The translations under genes were made by a program, and so were the position numbers. Under the pieces are notes generated by a model that saw only the letters and a list, made by a program, of their open reading frames with translations, made no database searches and had not been told where the DNA came from. 64,000 nt of DNA from an uncultured Lachnospiraceae bacterium (GTDB taxonomy: Bacteria; Bacillota; Clostridia; Lachnospirales; Lachnospiraceae), in the NCBI GenBank assembly GCA_951802115.1, contig CATOPL010000001.1, forward strand, positions 310,001 to 374,000. The letters are read 5' to 3'. Below, in pieces: positions 9,001-17,538 of the stretch. How positions within the stretch are numbered: position 1 is the first letter of the stretch; every line of letters begins with the position of its first letter.

Positions 9001-9029
9001 TTTATACCATTTGCAGACAAAAAAGTCAA
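9001..9029 (-). promoter_or_regulatory. Sigma-A promoter for the hydrolase/DhaKL/ABC operon
   Basis: Minus-strand TTGACT (9024-9029), 17-base spacer, TATAAA (9001-9006). This near-consensus promoter sits just after the PfkB gene and gives a leader of about 150 bases ahead of the hydrolase. Confidence 0.75.
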
Positions 9030-9089
9030 GTAAAAATAAAATTTACCGGTGATTTTAACAATTTCAACAAAAATATATGATATTTTTTA

Positions 9090-10001
9090 TCAGAAATGCC
9101 CATTCATATTCTCCTGGAAGTTTTCTGTTTCCTCTCTGGCAGGGATCGATGTCTGACTGCCAAGCTTCTGTACAGAAAGTGCAGCCGCAGCCGAACACTG
9201 TTTTAGATTTTCCCGCAGAGAATATTCCCGGTACAGGCCGTAGGCAAATGCACCATGAAAAATATCTCCCGCTCCGGTGGAATCCACTGCCTGAACCTGA
9301 TATGCCGGGAGATGACAGAGTGTTCCTTCTGCCTCCCGATAGAAAAGCCCCCGGGCACCCAGAGTAATCACTGTATGCTTTTGATTAATTTTCTCCACGC
9401 TCCTGAAAATTTCCTCACATGCCTTCTGATCAGACAGATCGATCTGCCTTCCGGTATACTGTCTGGCAAAATCCTCTGAGCACACCAGATAGTCCACTTC
9501 TTTTGCCACCGCATAGGTACTGTCTCTGAACGTCCCTGCGTCGATCACAGATACGGCATCGGGAAAGGCGCGCATCAGTTCCAGGCTGATTCTGTCCTCA
9601 TGTCCGTCCGTCAGAATTACCTTTGGATATTCAGCAGGAACTGAATACTCTACCTCTCCCCGACAGCCCGGAAAGTTAAAGAGCGTTCTGCTGCCGTTCT
9701 CTTTTCCCGCAATAATCATGCTGTACGGCGTCTCCATTCCCCGATCCGAAATCAGATAGTCCATTCCCACGTTCACAGAGCGGAGAATCTCTTTCAAGGC
9801 TTCCCCATAAGGATCTTCTCCGATTCTCGTAATCAGCTGAACCGAAGCCCCCCACATAGCGCACAGACACGCCGCATTGAACGCCGGCCCTCCTCCGCAT
9901 TCATGGCGCTTTGTAATACGGTATTTTCGATTTTCCACCAGCGGCTCCTCCAACGGAATTGTGATATCATAGGCCGACTGTCCGACACAAAATATACTCA
10001 T
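9090..10001 (-). CDS. PfkB family sugar (phosphate) kinase
   Basis: 303 aa, typical for ribokinase/PfkB enzymes. The N-terminal substrate region carries GGGPAFNAA (about residues 37-45). The catalytic anion-hole motif DSTGAGDIFHGAF near residue 248 keeps the Asp base, so it should be active. It starts 3 bases after the P-loop kinase gene and is the last gene of the PTS cluster. With an aldolase nearby, it may phosphorylate the PTS-made sugar phosphate to a bisphosphate for cleavage. The exact substrate is not readable. Confidence 0.85.
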   Translation of the reverse strand: MSIFCVGQSAYDITIPLEEPLVENRKYRITKRHECGGGPAFNAACLCAMWGASVQLITRIGEDPYGEALKEILRSVNVGMDYLISDRGMETPYSMIIAGKENGSRTLFNFPGCRGEVEYSVPAEYPKVILTDGHEDRISLELMRAFPDAVSVIDAGTFRDSTYAVAKEVDYLVCSEDFARQYTGRQIDLSDQKACEEIFRSVEKINQKHTVITLGARGLFYREAEGTLCHLPAYQVQAVDSTGAGDIFHGAFAYGLYREYSLRENLKQCSAAAALSVQKLGSQTSIPAREETENFQENMNGHF

Positions 10002-10004
10002 TTT

Positions 10005-10619
10005 TTACCCCTCTCCTTCCAGCAGAAGACCCAGACGATCCAGAATACCCTCATAATCTATCCTTGAATAGTCGGTTACATCAATCTCCAGCAGATGTCC
10101 AAGTTCAAACCGGTCATACCCTCTGGTAAGGCATCTTTCCTTAAAAATCTCATAAGTAACCAGACAGTCTGCACTTCCTCTGTCATTCATCTGATCACCT
10201 TTGTGGTATCGACTTACCAGATGCCCCAGATGACGACTGGGATCCACATCCCGGCTTCTGGAGCGTTCATACAGCACATCAATATCGCCGGTAAGACGGA
10301 ATGTGACAACCTGATACTGATTTGCTTCCGCTATAATTCGGATTCTGTCTTTCTGCTTATCACTGAAAGGATAATCCGAGATAATCTGTTCTCCCGCTTT
10401 CATTCGCCGGTTCATCTGTTCATAATAACATTCCCAGCTTTTCATTTCCAGTGCTGTTTTTTCTTCCATATTATCAAATCCATGTTCATCCCACAGAGCT
10501 TCTTTTAATTCGTCCTGAGACAGGATACGAAACTCCGGATATCTGCTGCATATTTTCTTGCAGAGAAAAGATTTCCCGGTGGCAGGATATCCCGCCAGCA
10601 ATATGAGCGTCTTTTTCAT
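10005..10619 (-). CDS. P-loop kinase, AAA_33/zeta-like
   Basis: 204 aa from the ATG at 10619, which has GAGGAG 8 bases before it; in-frame ATGs upstream have poor spacing or fall in a hairpin. Walker A is GYPATGKSFL near the N-terminus (MKKTLILLAGYPATGKS). A later FRLTGDIDVLYERSRSRD resembles the LID/arginine region of small-molecule kinases such as gluconate or zeta-type kinases. It sits between the aldolase and PfkB genes, so a second sugar-related kinase is plausible. No antitoxin gene is nearby, which argues against a toxin. Confidence 0.7.
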   Translation of the reverse strand: MKKTLILLAGYPATGKSFLCKKICSRYPEFRILSQDELKEALWDEHGFDNMEEKTALEMKSWECYYEQMNRRMKAGEQIISDYPFSDKQKDRIRIIAEANQYQVVTFRLTGDIDVLYERSRSRDVDPSRHLGHLVSRYHKGDQMNDRGSADCLVTYEIFKERCLTRGYDRFELGHLLEIDVTDYSRIDYEGILDRLGLLLEGEG

Positions 10620-10651
10620 TCCCATTTCTCCTCTTATCTTGTCCATACAGA

Positions 10652-10687
10652 ATATGGGACATCCGGACTGCCCCGAATATCCCATAT
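10652..10687 (-). other. Intercistronic hairpin between aldolase and P-loop kinase genes
   Basis: Inverted repeat ATATGGGA (10652-10659) and TCCCATAT (10680-10687). No U tract follows on the minus strand, so it is more likely an mRNA stability or processing element than a terminator. Confidence 0.4.
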
Positions 10688-10713
10688 CCCATACTTCCTT
10701 TACTCTTTTCTGC

Positions 10714-11559
10714 TTACAGTTTGAACAGAGAAGCCTTTTCTTTCACGATCTCTTTGATCCGGTCATTTGCAGGTCCCAACAGGGTGCGCAGAGAAGTAAG
10801 CGGTGTCACTCCTTCTGCCGTAAATGTCTGGCTCACTACCTCTATATAAGATTTATTAAGTTCTGTCCCTACGTTGATCTTCTTCATGCCCTCACGAACG
10901 CAACGTTTCATATCTTCGTCTGATACTCCGGTACCTCCGTGAAGCACAAGACCTGTATCCCCGAGCTTTGCTTTCAGCTCTACCAGCAATTCATAGTTGA
11001 TTTTTGCTTTGGATTTGTACTGTCCATGAGTTGTCCCAATGGACACGGCCAAAGCATCCACACCAGTCTCCGTCGCGAAATAAAGCGCATCCTCAGGCTT
11101 TGTATACATTGCTGCATCTTTCGCAACTACAACGCCTTCCTCAGCTCCGCCGATCGAACCGACTTCGCCTTCCACGGATACCCCTCTCTCATGGGCATAG
11201 GCTACAACTTCTTTGGTATTCTTAATATTCTCTTCAATAGGAAGAGAAGATCCGTCATACATGACCGAAGAATAACCGAAGTCAATGGCTTTCTTCAGAG
11301 CTTCTATGCTCTTACAGTGGTCCATATGAAGCGCAACACTGATGGTGGATTTCTCCGCCAGAGCTTTCACTGCTGCAATCAATGTCTCGAATCCGATATA
11401 TTCTGCGGTTCCAAGAGAAGTCTGAAGAATTACCGGTACGTTCAGTTCTTCTGCCGCATGAACCATCGCCGGCACCATCTCAAGACAGTGCACGTTGAAT
11501 GCGCCTACTGCTCCCTTTCCTTCATTCTCTTTAAACAATTCGATCAAATTTTTATACAT
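10714..11559 (-). CDS. Class II fructose-bisphosphate aldolase family protein
   Basis: 281 aa, typical of Fba/GatY/KbaY aldolases that cleave ketose bisphosphates to DHAP and an aldehyde. Zinc and catalytic residues appear in ALHMDHCKS (Asp80, His81), later in IGTTHGQYKSK and LVLHGGTGVSDED. The phosphate-binding INVGTELNKSY loop follows. It is encoded downstream of an ascorbate-type PTS, with PfkB after it. This supports a route of import, phosphorylation, second phosphorylation and cleavage, as for tagatose or fructose. The true substrate may be tagatose-, fructose- or another ketose bisphosphate. Confidence 0.9.
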   Translation of the reverse strand: MYKNLIELFKENEGKGAVGAFNVHCLEMVPAMVHAAEELNVPVILQTSLGTAEYIGFETLIAAVKALAEKSTISVALHMDHCKSIEALKKAIDFGYSSVMYDGSSLPIEENIKNTKEVVAYAHERGVSVEGEVGSIGGAEEGVVVAKDAAMYTKPEDALYFATETGVDALAVSIGTTHGQYKSKAKINYELLVELKAKLGDTGLVLHGGTGVSDEDMKRCVREGMKKINVGTELNKSYIEVVSQTFTAEGVTPLTSLRTLLGPANDRIKEIVKEKASLFKL

Positions 11560-11578
11560 GTTCCCCTTATCTCCTTAC

Positions 11579-11971
11579 TTATATTTTTCCGCGGATCACG
11601 TCTTTGGACATCTGCATCAGATTCTGAACTTTGTCCATGTATTCTGTCAGCTTCGCATCATCTTTTGCCTCCGCCGCCGCCTGACGCTTCTGATTGTACA
11701 GTTTCAGAAGGTCAGTATAAGCTTTACCTAACTGGCGGTCTTCCTCCAGACTCATCTCATAATAATGGATTGCCTGGTCCTGCTCCTTTGCCTGGAAGAA
11801 GCAGGAACCGATTTCATTGAGAAGCGCTGTCTTCTCTTTCTTATCCTGTACTCCTTCCAGTTTCTGGATCAGCTCAGACGCTTTCTTCAGAAGTTCTTCT
11901 CTGTCAGGCTTTGGCGCTGACTCTGTTTTCTTCTGTTCTGACTCTGTTTTTTTCTTTCCAAAAAAGAACAT
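11579..11971 (-). CDS. Small TPR-like protein of unknown function in the PTS operon
   Basis: 130 aa, very Lys/Glu-rich. A short hydrophobic-basic start (MFFFGKKK) and a Ser/Glu/Lys linker are followed by helical pairs. One of these reads like a tetratricopeptide repeat (GSCFFQAKEQDQAIHYYEM, about residues 52-70). No signal peptide is visible. It lies 35 bases after the PTS IIC gene and about 20 before the aldolase gene, so it is co-transcribed. A helical scaffold or partner for the PTS or aldolase is possible. I do not recognise a specific family. Confidence 0.6.
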   Translation of the reverse strand: MFFFGKKKTESEQKKTESAPKPDREELLKKASELIQKLEGVQDKKEKTALLNEIGSCFFQAKEQDQAIHYYEMSLEEDRQLGKAYTDLLKLYNQKRQAAAEAKDDAKLTEYMDKVQNLMQMSKDVIRGKI

Positions 11972-12006
11972 TGCACTTCCTCCATTCTCTCCGGCTCAGG
12001 CAATTA

Positions 12007-13287
12007 TCAGAAGAAACCAACCACGGATTTAATCAGCATGAAGAAGAATCCTGTGATAATGGTATCCACGTCTGTACAGGTAACATTTACAAAACCAATC
12101 TGAGCAAGCATCGGAGAAAGCATTGCCGGCAGGATCATGATAAAGATACCATGTACGATACAGCCGATCACGACTCCGCGGCGTCCGCCCATCTGGTTTG
12201 CGAAGATACCGGCTGTACCTCCTGCAAAGAAATTACTCATAACTCCCGGAATTACAAATGCGCCGAAAATGGGAGAGATCAGCATACCAATCAGAGAACC
12301 GATGGTTGTGAATACAAATCCCAGAATCACGGAATTCGGTGCATATGGGAACAATACAGGGCAGTCCAGTGCCGGCTTGGAATCGGGAACCAGTTTCATG
12401 GAAATTCCCTGGAATGCCGGAACGATCTCTGCCAGCAGCATCCGGACACCAGCCATCAATACATACAGACCAGTTACAAACTGCAGTGCCTGAAGAAATG
12501 CATAGACGATATGGTTCGTATTTCCGCAGAACGGCGCGCATGCCTCTGCACCGGCAAAAGCCGCGGTAATCAGATAAAACGGGATCATAACCGTCATAAC
12601 GGACAGGTAGGTATCCTGCAAAAACTCCAGGCTTTTCGGAAGCTGAATATCCTCTGCGGATTTATTCTTATCACCGGTTACCTTTGCCACCATTGCCGAG
12701 ACGATATAACCGACGGTACACAGATGTCCAAGGGCGATATCATCTGATCCTGTAATCTGACGCATGATCGGCTGTGCAAGTGCAGGCATCAAAGTTGCAA
12801 AAACGCCACCTACCAAGCTGCCGATGAGAATCAACGGCAGTCCGCTGAGCCCCAGGAAATATGCAAATACCACACAGAGCGTAGCTTCCCAGAGCAGCGC
12901 CTGACCAGTCAGGAAGATATACTTGAATTTCGTAATACGCGCCAGGATTACATTGACAACAAAGATACCTGCCAGTGTAATCGCAATCTCTCCACCAAGC
13001 CCCAGATCGCTCATCGCCTGACCATTAATCGCCTCGATCGAAGCTACTACCGCGCCTTCTTTCATGTGGAACGCCGCATTAAACGCAGTTCCGAAAAAAG
13101 TCAGAGATGACTGAATAACCGATGAGCCGGCTGACAGTACCAGAAATCCCAGCATGGTTTTCAAAGTTCCGGATACAACAGTTCCTGCGGGTTTCTTCTG
13201 CAGCGCCAGACCAAGACATGCAATCAGACCGATGACGACTGCAGCCTGAGTAAGAATGTTATTGATGATAAAATTCAATACTACCAT
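12007..13287 (-). CDS. PTS ascorbate-type (UlaA/SgaT-like) EIIC permease
   Basis: 426 aa integral membrane protein with about ten hydrophobic segments. Family-like stretches include AFNAAFHMKEGAVVASIEAING and repeated GIF/GG turns. It resembles the UlaA/GatC superfamily of PTS channel proteins, which move a sugar acid or pentitol into the cell while it is phosphorylated. Separate IIB and IIA genes precede it in the transcript, which is the split UlaABC arrangement. Substrate cannot be assigned; with an aldolase and PfkB kinase downstream a hexose or hexitol is as likely as ascorbate. Confidence 0.85.
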   Translation of the reverse strand: MVVLNFIINNILTQAAVVIGLIACLGLALQKKPAGTVVSGTLKTMLGFLVLSAGSSVIQSSLTFFGTAFNAAFHMKEGAVVASIEAINGQAMSDLGLGGEIAITLAGIFVVNVILARITKFKYIFLTGQALLWEATLCVVFAYFLGLSGLPLILIGSLVGGVFATLMPALAQPIMRQITGSDDIALGHLCTVGYIVSAMVAKVTGDKNKSAEDIQLPKSLEFLQDTYLSVMTVMIPFYLITAAFAGAEACAPFCGNTNHIVYAFLQALQFVTGLYVLMAGVRMLLAEIVPAFQGISMKLVPDSKPALDCPVLFPYAPNSVILGFVFTTIGSLIGMLISPIFGAFVIPGVMSNFFAGGTAGIFANQMGGRRGVVIGCIVHGIFIMILPAMLSPMLAQIGFVNVTCTDVDTIITGFFFMLIKSVVGFF

Positions 13288-13327
13288 AAGTTTTTCCCCC
13301 TCTTTTTCTCAGTGTTCTTTTCGGGTT

Positions 13328-13618
13328 TTAAAGTACACCCAGTTCTTTTAATACCGGTGTCAGCTTTTCCCGAATCTCATTTTTGTCCACCAGGCGGTTC
13401 AGAAAGATTGCCGGGCAGTCGTAATTAATTCTTTCAAACTGCTTCTCAAAATTTTTGCCTGAAAGAATGATATCCGCCTTCTGTCCGGACACACTCGAAA
13501 TATCCGTGTGATCCAGCTTTGCTTCCACTCCCAGTTCTTTTAATACAGCTTCCACGCTCATCTGACATGCAAAGCTGCTTCCAAGTCCTGCGCCGCATAC
13601 GGTCAAAATATTCAGCAT
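13328..13618 (-). CDS. PTS EIIB subunit, lactate/ascorbate (SgaB/UlaB) type
   Basis: 96 aa. The phosphorylated cysteine sits in ILTVCGAGLGSSF (Cys9) at the start of a Rossmann-like IIB fold. It accepts phosphate from the IIA protein and passes it to the sugar bound by IIC. It overlaps the IIA gene by 7 bases, and IIC follows 40 bases later. Start at 13618 fits the overlap and an AGGAGGA site inside the IIA end. Confidence 0.88.
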   Translation of the reverse strand: MLNILTVCGAGLGSSFACQMSVEAVLKELGVEAKLDHTDISSVSGQKADIILSGKNFEKQFERINYDCPAIFLNRLVDKNEIREKLTPVLKELGVL

Positions 13619-14079
13619 ACCATCGTCCTCCTTTCTTCTTCTTGTGTCAACAGAAAATCATAAATCTCTTCTGTTGATTCAGCTTCCACAAGTTCCCTGA
13701 TCTTAGACTCATCAAGAAATATGGAGGCCAGCACCTGCATCACATCCAGATGCGAATTGGCATCCGTGGCAGCAAGCGCAATCAGTAATCTCACCGGAAA
13801 ACAGTCTTCCGAGAACTGGACCGGTTCACGCACTACCGTGACTGCCAGCTGTTTTTCAATAACACCCTGTTCCGGTCTTCCGTGAATCAGAGCGATATCT
13901 TCCGTCAGCACATAATAAGGACCCATCTCTTCCGTACTGCGAATAATCTCATCCGCATATCTGGACTCCACATAACCGCCGCGGACCAGCGGCTCCAGGC
14001 TCACATGAATTGCCTGCCGCCAGTTTTCCACCCGGTCGAGAATCCTTACATTTTCCCTCTTAAGCATTTCTGAGATCAT
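13612..14079 (-). CDS. PTS EIIA subunit, fructose/mannitol (Ula/Sga) type
   Basis: 155 aa. The active-site histidine lies in IALIHGRPEQGV, preceded by EEMGPYYVLTEDI as in UlaC and MtlA-type IIA domains. It takes phosphate from HPr. It is the first gene of the PTS operon, 147 bases downstream of the PRD regulator gene. It closely parallels the IIA-like domain at the C-terminus of that regulator, which suggests shared ancestry and phosphorylation cross-talk. Confidence 0.88.
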   Translation of the reverse strand: MISEMLKRENVRILDRVENWRQAIHVSLEPLVRGGYVESRYADEIIRSTEEMGPYYVLTEDIALIHGRPEQGVIEKQLAVTVVREPVQFSEDCFPVRLLIALAATDANSHLDVMQVLASIFLDESKIRELVEAESTEEIYDFLLTQEEERRTMVC

Positions 14080-14112
14080 CTGTCAACCCTCCTTTGCCTT
14101 TGATCTGCTAGA

Positions 14113-14141
14113 ATTGTATCACCCTGTTTTTCTTTGTAGAA
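14113..14141 (-). promoter_or_regulatory. Candidate activator-dependent promoter of the PTS operon
   Basis: Minus-strand TTCTAC (14136-14141), 17 bases, TACAAT (14113-14118), about 40 bases before the IIA start. The poor -35 fits a promoter needing an activator such as the adjacent PRD regulator. Weak evidence. Confidence 0.35.
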
Positions 14142-14226
14142 GTCCAAGTAATGTTTCCTATTTGTGAAATATGATGTATCCCCATTCATTTTTTCCAGTT
14201 CTGTTATGAAATATGTTCTCATTTTT

Positions 14227-16281
14227 TTATTTTATCTTTTCAGCTTCCAATACACTGCGGATATACTGAAGCACTTCCTCCGGTTCATTCTTTCTGACCA
14301 GGTCGTCAACCCGCGCCTCAATGGTAAACACATTCAGAATATCCTTCAGAATCTTCAGATGACTCTCCTGATCCACCGCAGCCAGAAGAAGAATCACATT
14401 TGCTTTATAAAAATCTGAAAACTGTACCGGTTCCTGGTACAGATGAAGAGACAGACCCAGACGCCGGACTCCTTCCTCAGGCTTTGCATGAGCCAGAATC
14501 ACCCCGGATGAGATGAACATATATGGTCCATAATAGCGGATAGAAGAAATAATACTGTCCACATATCGACTTTCAATGATGCCTTTCTCCACCAGACAGT
14601 CTCCCGACTCATATAACGCCTGCGTCCACCGGCAGTCTTTTCTTCCTTCATGAATGCGGATATGCTCCGCAGGAAGTACATCAAGCAATCCTTTGGAACG
14701 GTTTCCATGCATTTCTTCCATGTTCTTACGACTGTTCTCTGTATAATAATCTTCCAGCTCCCTGCGAACATCCCTGTAATCTTTTTCCGCGATATACGGT
14801 TTTACAATTCGAAAGATGTGTTCTATATCCGCCATAACCGGCCGGTCTTTCACACGTTTCATAACCGCTTCCCGATCCGCCGCCGTCAGAATCGGATGCA
14901 CCTGAATAACTGGTATAACGCTTTTGATCTTCACTGTAGAAACAATCAGATCACAGATATTCTGGGCATTTGTCAGCCGGTCTGCCGACACGGCCCCCAC
15001 AATTCGGGCGCCGGGAAGAAGTTTCTGGAGTTCTCTCTTCAGCATATTTCCGGTGGATATTCCGTTGGCGCAGACAATCAGTATCCTCGGAGCCGCGTTT
15101 TCTGAGGGCGCGATGGACAGATGCGCTCCAAAATGAAGGGCAAGATAGGCAATCTCTGCATCCCGTATCGGCAAACCGATCTGCTGTTCAATATATCGGC
15201 TGACAATCTTGGTAATCTCGAACAGATCCGGATATTCCCGGATAATATCCTCACTCATGGAATTGATGATCTGAATTCCGTACTGATAACGGTAGAGAGA
15301 CGAATTGATATGAATAAACAATGCCCGGCCAAGCTCCTCTTTGTCTTCAAAGACCACGCATGCCGTCTTTTCGAATTCCGCAATCAGCGCTTTGGTCATT
15401 TCATACACTGTCTGATTGGAGTTGTATTCGAAAATATCGTTGGACGCAACTGCCACTCTGGCCCCCAGAAGGTGCAGGCAGAGATAGATTTGCTCCTTCT
15501 CCTCCAGATTCGGAAAGTATCTCCGGATCAGTTCAAATTCCTTTGTTTTTTCCAGTTCCGCTTTTTTCAGATTGGGGAAATAAACACTGCTTCCATCTTT
15601 TTCCATCAGCGGAAGAAGCATGGCAAGTGACTCCAGAATACCATCCACATACCGGGTGTTCAGTTCTTTCTCTATTTCCTGGAGAACCCGCGTATAATAT
15701 TCCACCTTTTCTCTGTCCACAAATCGCAGTCCTCCGCCTGCGAATATCGGGCGGATTTCCTGGAAATTCATCAGAAAAACTGCGCGGATTTTGATCGGAT
15801 CTCCTACTACCTGATAACCCTTTTTGGACTCATATTCCAGCTTCAGATCATAGTCCTGAAGCTGATTGACCACCACTCTCAAATCATTAAAAACTGTATT
15901 GCGGCTTACCGCGCAGTAGTCCTGAAACTGGTCAATATAAACCGGCTCACTGGAGTAGATCACTGCACAGATAATCATATGCACACGTTCCATAGGTGAC
16001 AGGATATAGCTCTCATCCCCCTGAATCTCATCCGCGCACTCTTCAATCTGTCGGCGGACTTCCTCATGAATCAGAATGCCTTTTCCCCTGACCATCTCCA
16101 ATTCAGGAATATGATGAAAGTCCAGCCATTCATTAATTCTACAGAGATCATAGTAAATGCTGCGTTTCGTAACCTGCAGCGCATCTGCGATCTGCTGCTG
16201 GGACAGCCAGGTGCCGCTCTCCAGAAGCATCCGCAATATTTCTCTGCATCTTGCGTTCATGTATACCTGCTGCATTTGCAC
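14227..16281 (-). CDS. PRD-containing PTS-controlled transcription regulator (BglG/MtlR type)
   Basis: 684 aa. Domains in order: an N-terminal helix-turn-helix (LLESGTWLSQQQIADALQV, about 18-36), a second HTH_Mga-like region (~90-150), two PRD domains with target histidines in LFIHINSSL and YLALHFGAH, a IIB-like domain with the phospho-Cys stretch ILIVCANGISTGN, and a C-terminal IIA-like domain with LAHAKPEEG. This is the MtlR/ManR/LicR architecture of DNA-binding activators, not the RNA-binding antiterminator type. HPr and the PTS enzymes would set its activity by phosphorylation, switching on the operon that follows. Confidence 0.9.
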   Translation of the reverse strand: MQMQQVYMNARCREILRMLLESGTWLSQQQIADALQVTKRSIYYDLCRINEWLDFHHIPELEMVRGKGILIHEEVRRQIEECADEIQGDESYILSPMERVHMIICAVIYSSEPVYIDQFQDYCAVSRNTVFNDLRVVVNQLQDYDLKLEYESKKGYQVVGDPIKIRAVFLMNFQEIRPIFAGGGLRFVDREKVEYYTRVLQEIEKELNTRYVDGILESLAMLLPLMEKDGSSVYFPNLKKAELEKTKEFELIRRYFPNLEEKEQIYLCLHLLGARVAVASNDIFEYNSNQTVYEMTKALIAEFEKTACVVFEDKEELGRALFIHINSSLYRYQYGIQIINSMSEDIIREYPDLFEITKIVSRYIEQQIGLPIRDAEIAYLALHFGAHLSIAPSENAAPRILIVCANGISTGNMLKRELQKLLPGARIVGAVSADRLTNAQNICDLIVSTVKIKSVIPVIQVHPILTAADREAVMKRVKDRPVMADIEHIFRIVKPYIAEKDYRDVRRELEDYYTENSRKNMEEMHGNRSKGLLDVLPAEHIRIHEGRKDCRWTQALYESGDCLVEKGIIESRYVDSIISSIRYYGPYMFISSGVILAHAKPEEGVRRLGLSLHLYQEPVQFSDFYKANVILLLAAVDQESHLKILKDILNVFTIEARVDDLVRKNEPEEVLQYIRSVLEAEKIK

Positions 16282-16426
16282 ACTTCCTTTCCCTACTGTA
16301 GCATTATTGTATCATTACGCAATTTTATTCTGCCACTACCTTCAACTACAAATCCTTTCACAATAAGTGGGAAAATATTGCACTCAAACGCTCGGTACCA
16401 AAACCACAAACCAATAGAATTATCAA

Positions 16427-16458
16427 AAAAGACAGGGTTCTCATTTTCCCTGTCTTTT
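16427..16458 (-). terminator. Intrinsic terminator of the B12-riboswitch operon
   Basis: Perfect 11-base arms AAAAGACAGGG (16427-16437) and CCCTGTCTTTT (16448-16458) around a 10-base loop. A TTTTTT tract follows on the minus strand. The stop codon of the ATPase gene lies inside it. It ends the long operon that starts near 23.37 kb. Confidence 0.85.
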
Positions 16459-17532
16459 CGCATATTCTATAAGTTCCTGCAGTTCCTGATAAAATTCACC
16501 TGCATTGTCCATCGTGCAGATTACCTGCCTGCACTGCTCAATCAGCTCTTTTGCCCGTTCCATCTCTCTTTCTGCGATCCGGCAGAAAGGTTTTACACTG
16601 ACTACTTCCGCCGCCAGCGCTTTTGCAGATGGATAATCCAGATCATTCTCCCATAGGATCCCGGCAGCAAAAGCCCTTCCTTCTCTCTGCAGACGGCGGT
16701 AGACGGCCGTCCCGCTTCCATTGCCGGATAGAACGAATACTTCCGGCTCTCCTTTTACCGCATCCAGCTCCAGATTGCCAGTTCGTTCATCATAAGAGCC
16801 GACTGTCATCCGATACAACTCCTGGACATATCCTTCTGAAAATATCTCCTCCGGTGTTCCAAAACGATCAATCCGGTCGCCTTTGACGCAGGCAATTTTA
16901 TCTGAAATCCGTCCTGCCAAATCCAGCTCATGCAGTGACATAATGACCGACAGATTCCTTGTCCTGGACATATTCTGAATGATAGACAAAAATTCCAGCT
17001 TGTACTTCATATCCAGAAACGAAGTCGGTTCATCCAGCACGATCAGATCCGGCTCCTGACAGATCGCCCGGGCCAGCATGACCCTCTGCTTCTGACCGTC
17101 GCTGGTCTGCAGAAAATCCCGTTCGGAAAGTTCCTGGATATGTACCAGTTCCATTGCCTCATGAACAATTCGCCGATCTTCCTCTGTCAGCACTCCAAAC
17201 CGTCCCGTATAAGGATAGCGCCCTGTCGCCACTACGTCCCCGCAGGTCATCAGCTCCGGCCGTACCCGGTCTGTCAGCACAACAGACAATTTCCTGGACA
17301 GTTCTTTTCCTCCCATGGAATGAATCTCTCTTCCGTCCAGAAAAACCGCCCCTTCCAACGGAGCGAGCTGTCGGATCAGGCTCTTCAGGATTGTCGTCTT
17401 TCCAGCACCGTTAGGACCGATCAGCGTCAGTATCTCTCCTCTTTTCAGACCCAGCGCAATATTCCGGATCAGAGGTACTCCATGATATCCCACAGACAAT
17501 CCTTCTGTATACAGATAATTCATTTCTGACAT
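16441..17532 (-). CDS. Metal-chelate/B12 ABC transporter ATPase (FecE/BtuD type)
   Basis: 363 aa. The first ~255 residues are a standard FecE/BtuD ATPase: Walker A GPNGAGKTT (38-46), Q-loop, signature SDGQKQR, Walker B LIVLDEPTSFLD, then the switch His in SLHELD. The extra ~110 residues at the C-terminus carry a LSGNGSGTAVYRRLQ stretch and helical ends. This extension is seen in some clostridial chelate transporters and its role is unknown. The riboswitch and CbiK neighbours favour a cobalamin, cobalt-chelate or related tetrapyrrole substrate over a siderophore. Confidence 0.88.
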   Translation of the reverse strand: MSEMNYLYTEGLSVGYHGVPLIRNIALGLKRGEILTLIGPNGAGKTTILKSLIRQLAPLEGAVFLDGREIHSMGGKELSRKLSVVLTDRVRPELMTCGDVVATGRYPYTGRFGVLTEEDRRIVHEAMELVHIQELSERDFLQTSDGQKQRVMLARAICQEPDLIVLDEPTSFLDMKYKLEFLSIIQNMSRTRNLSVIMSLHELDLAGRISDKIACVKGDRIDRFGTPEEIFSEGYVQELYRMTVGSYDERTGNLELDAVKGEPEVFVLSGNGSGTAVYRRLQREGRAFAAGILWENDLDYPSAKALAAEVVSVKPFCRIAEREMERAKELIEQCRQVICTMDNAGEFYQELQELIEYAKRQGK

Positions 17533-17538
17533 TCCGTC

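Noticed and set aside
10005..10619. Zeta-type toxin
   Set aside because: The P-loop fits, but no antitoxin gene is adjacent and the gene is embedded in a sugar operon.
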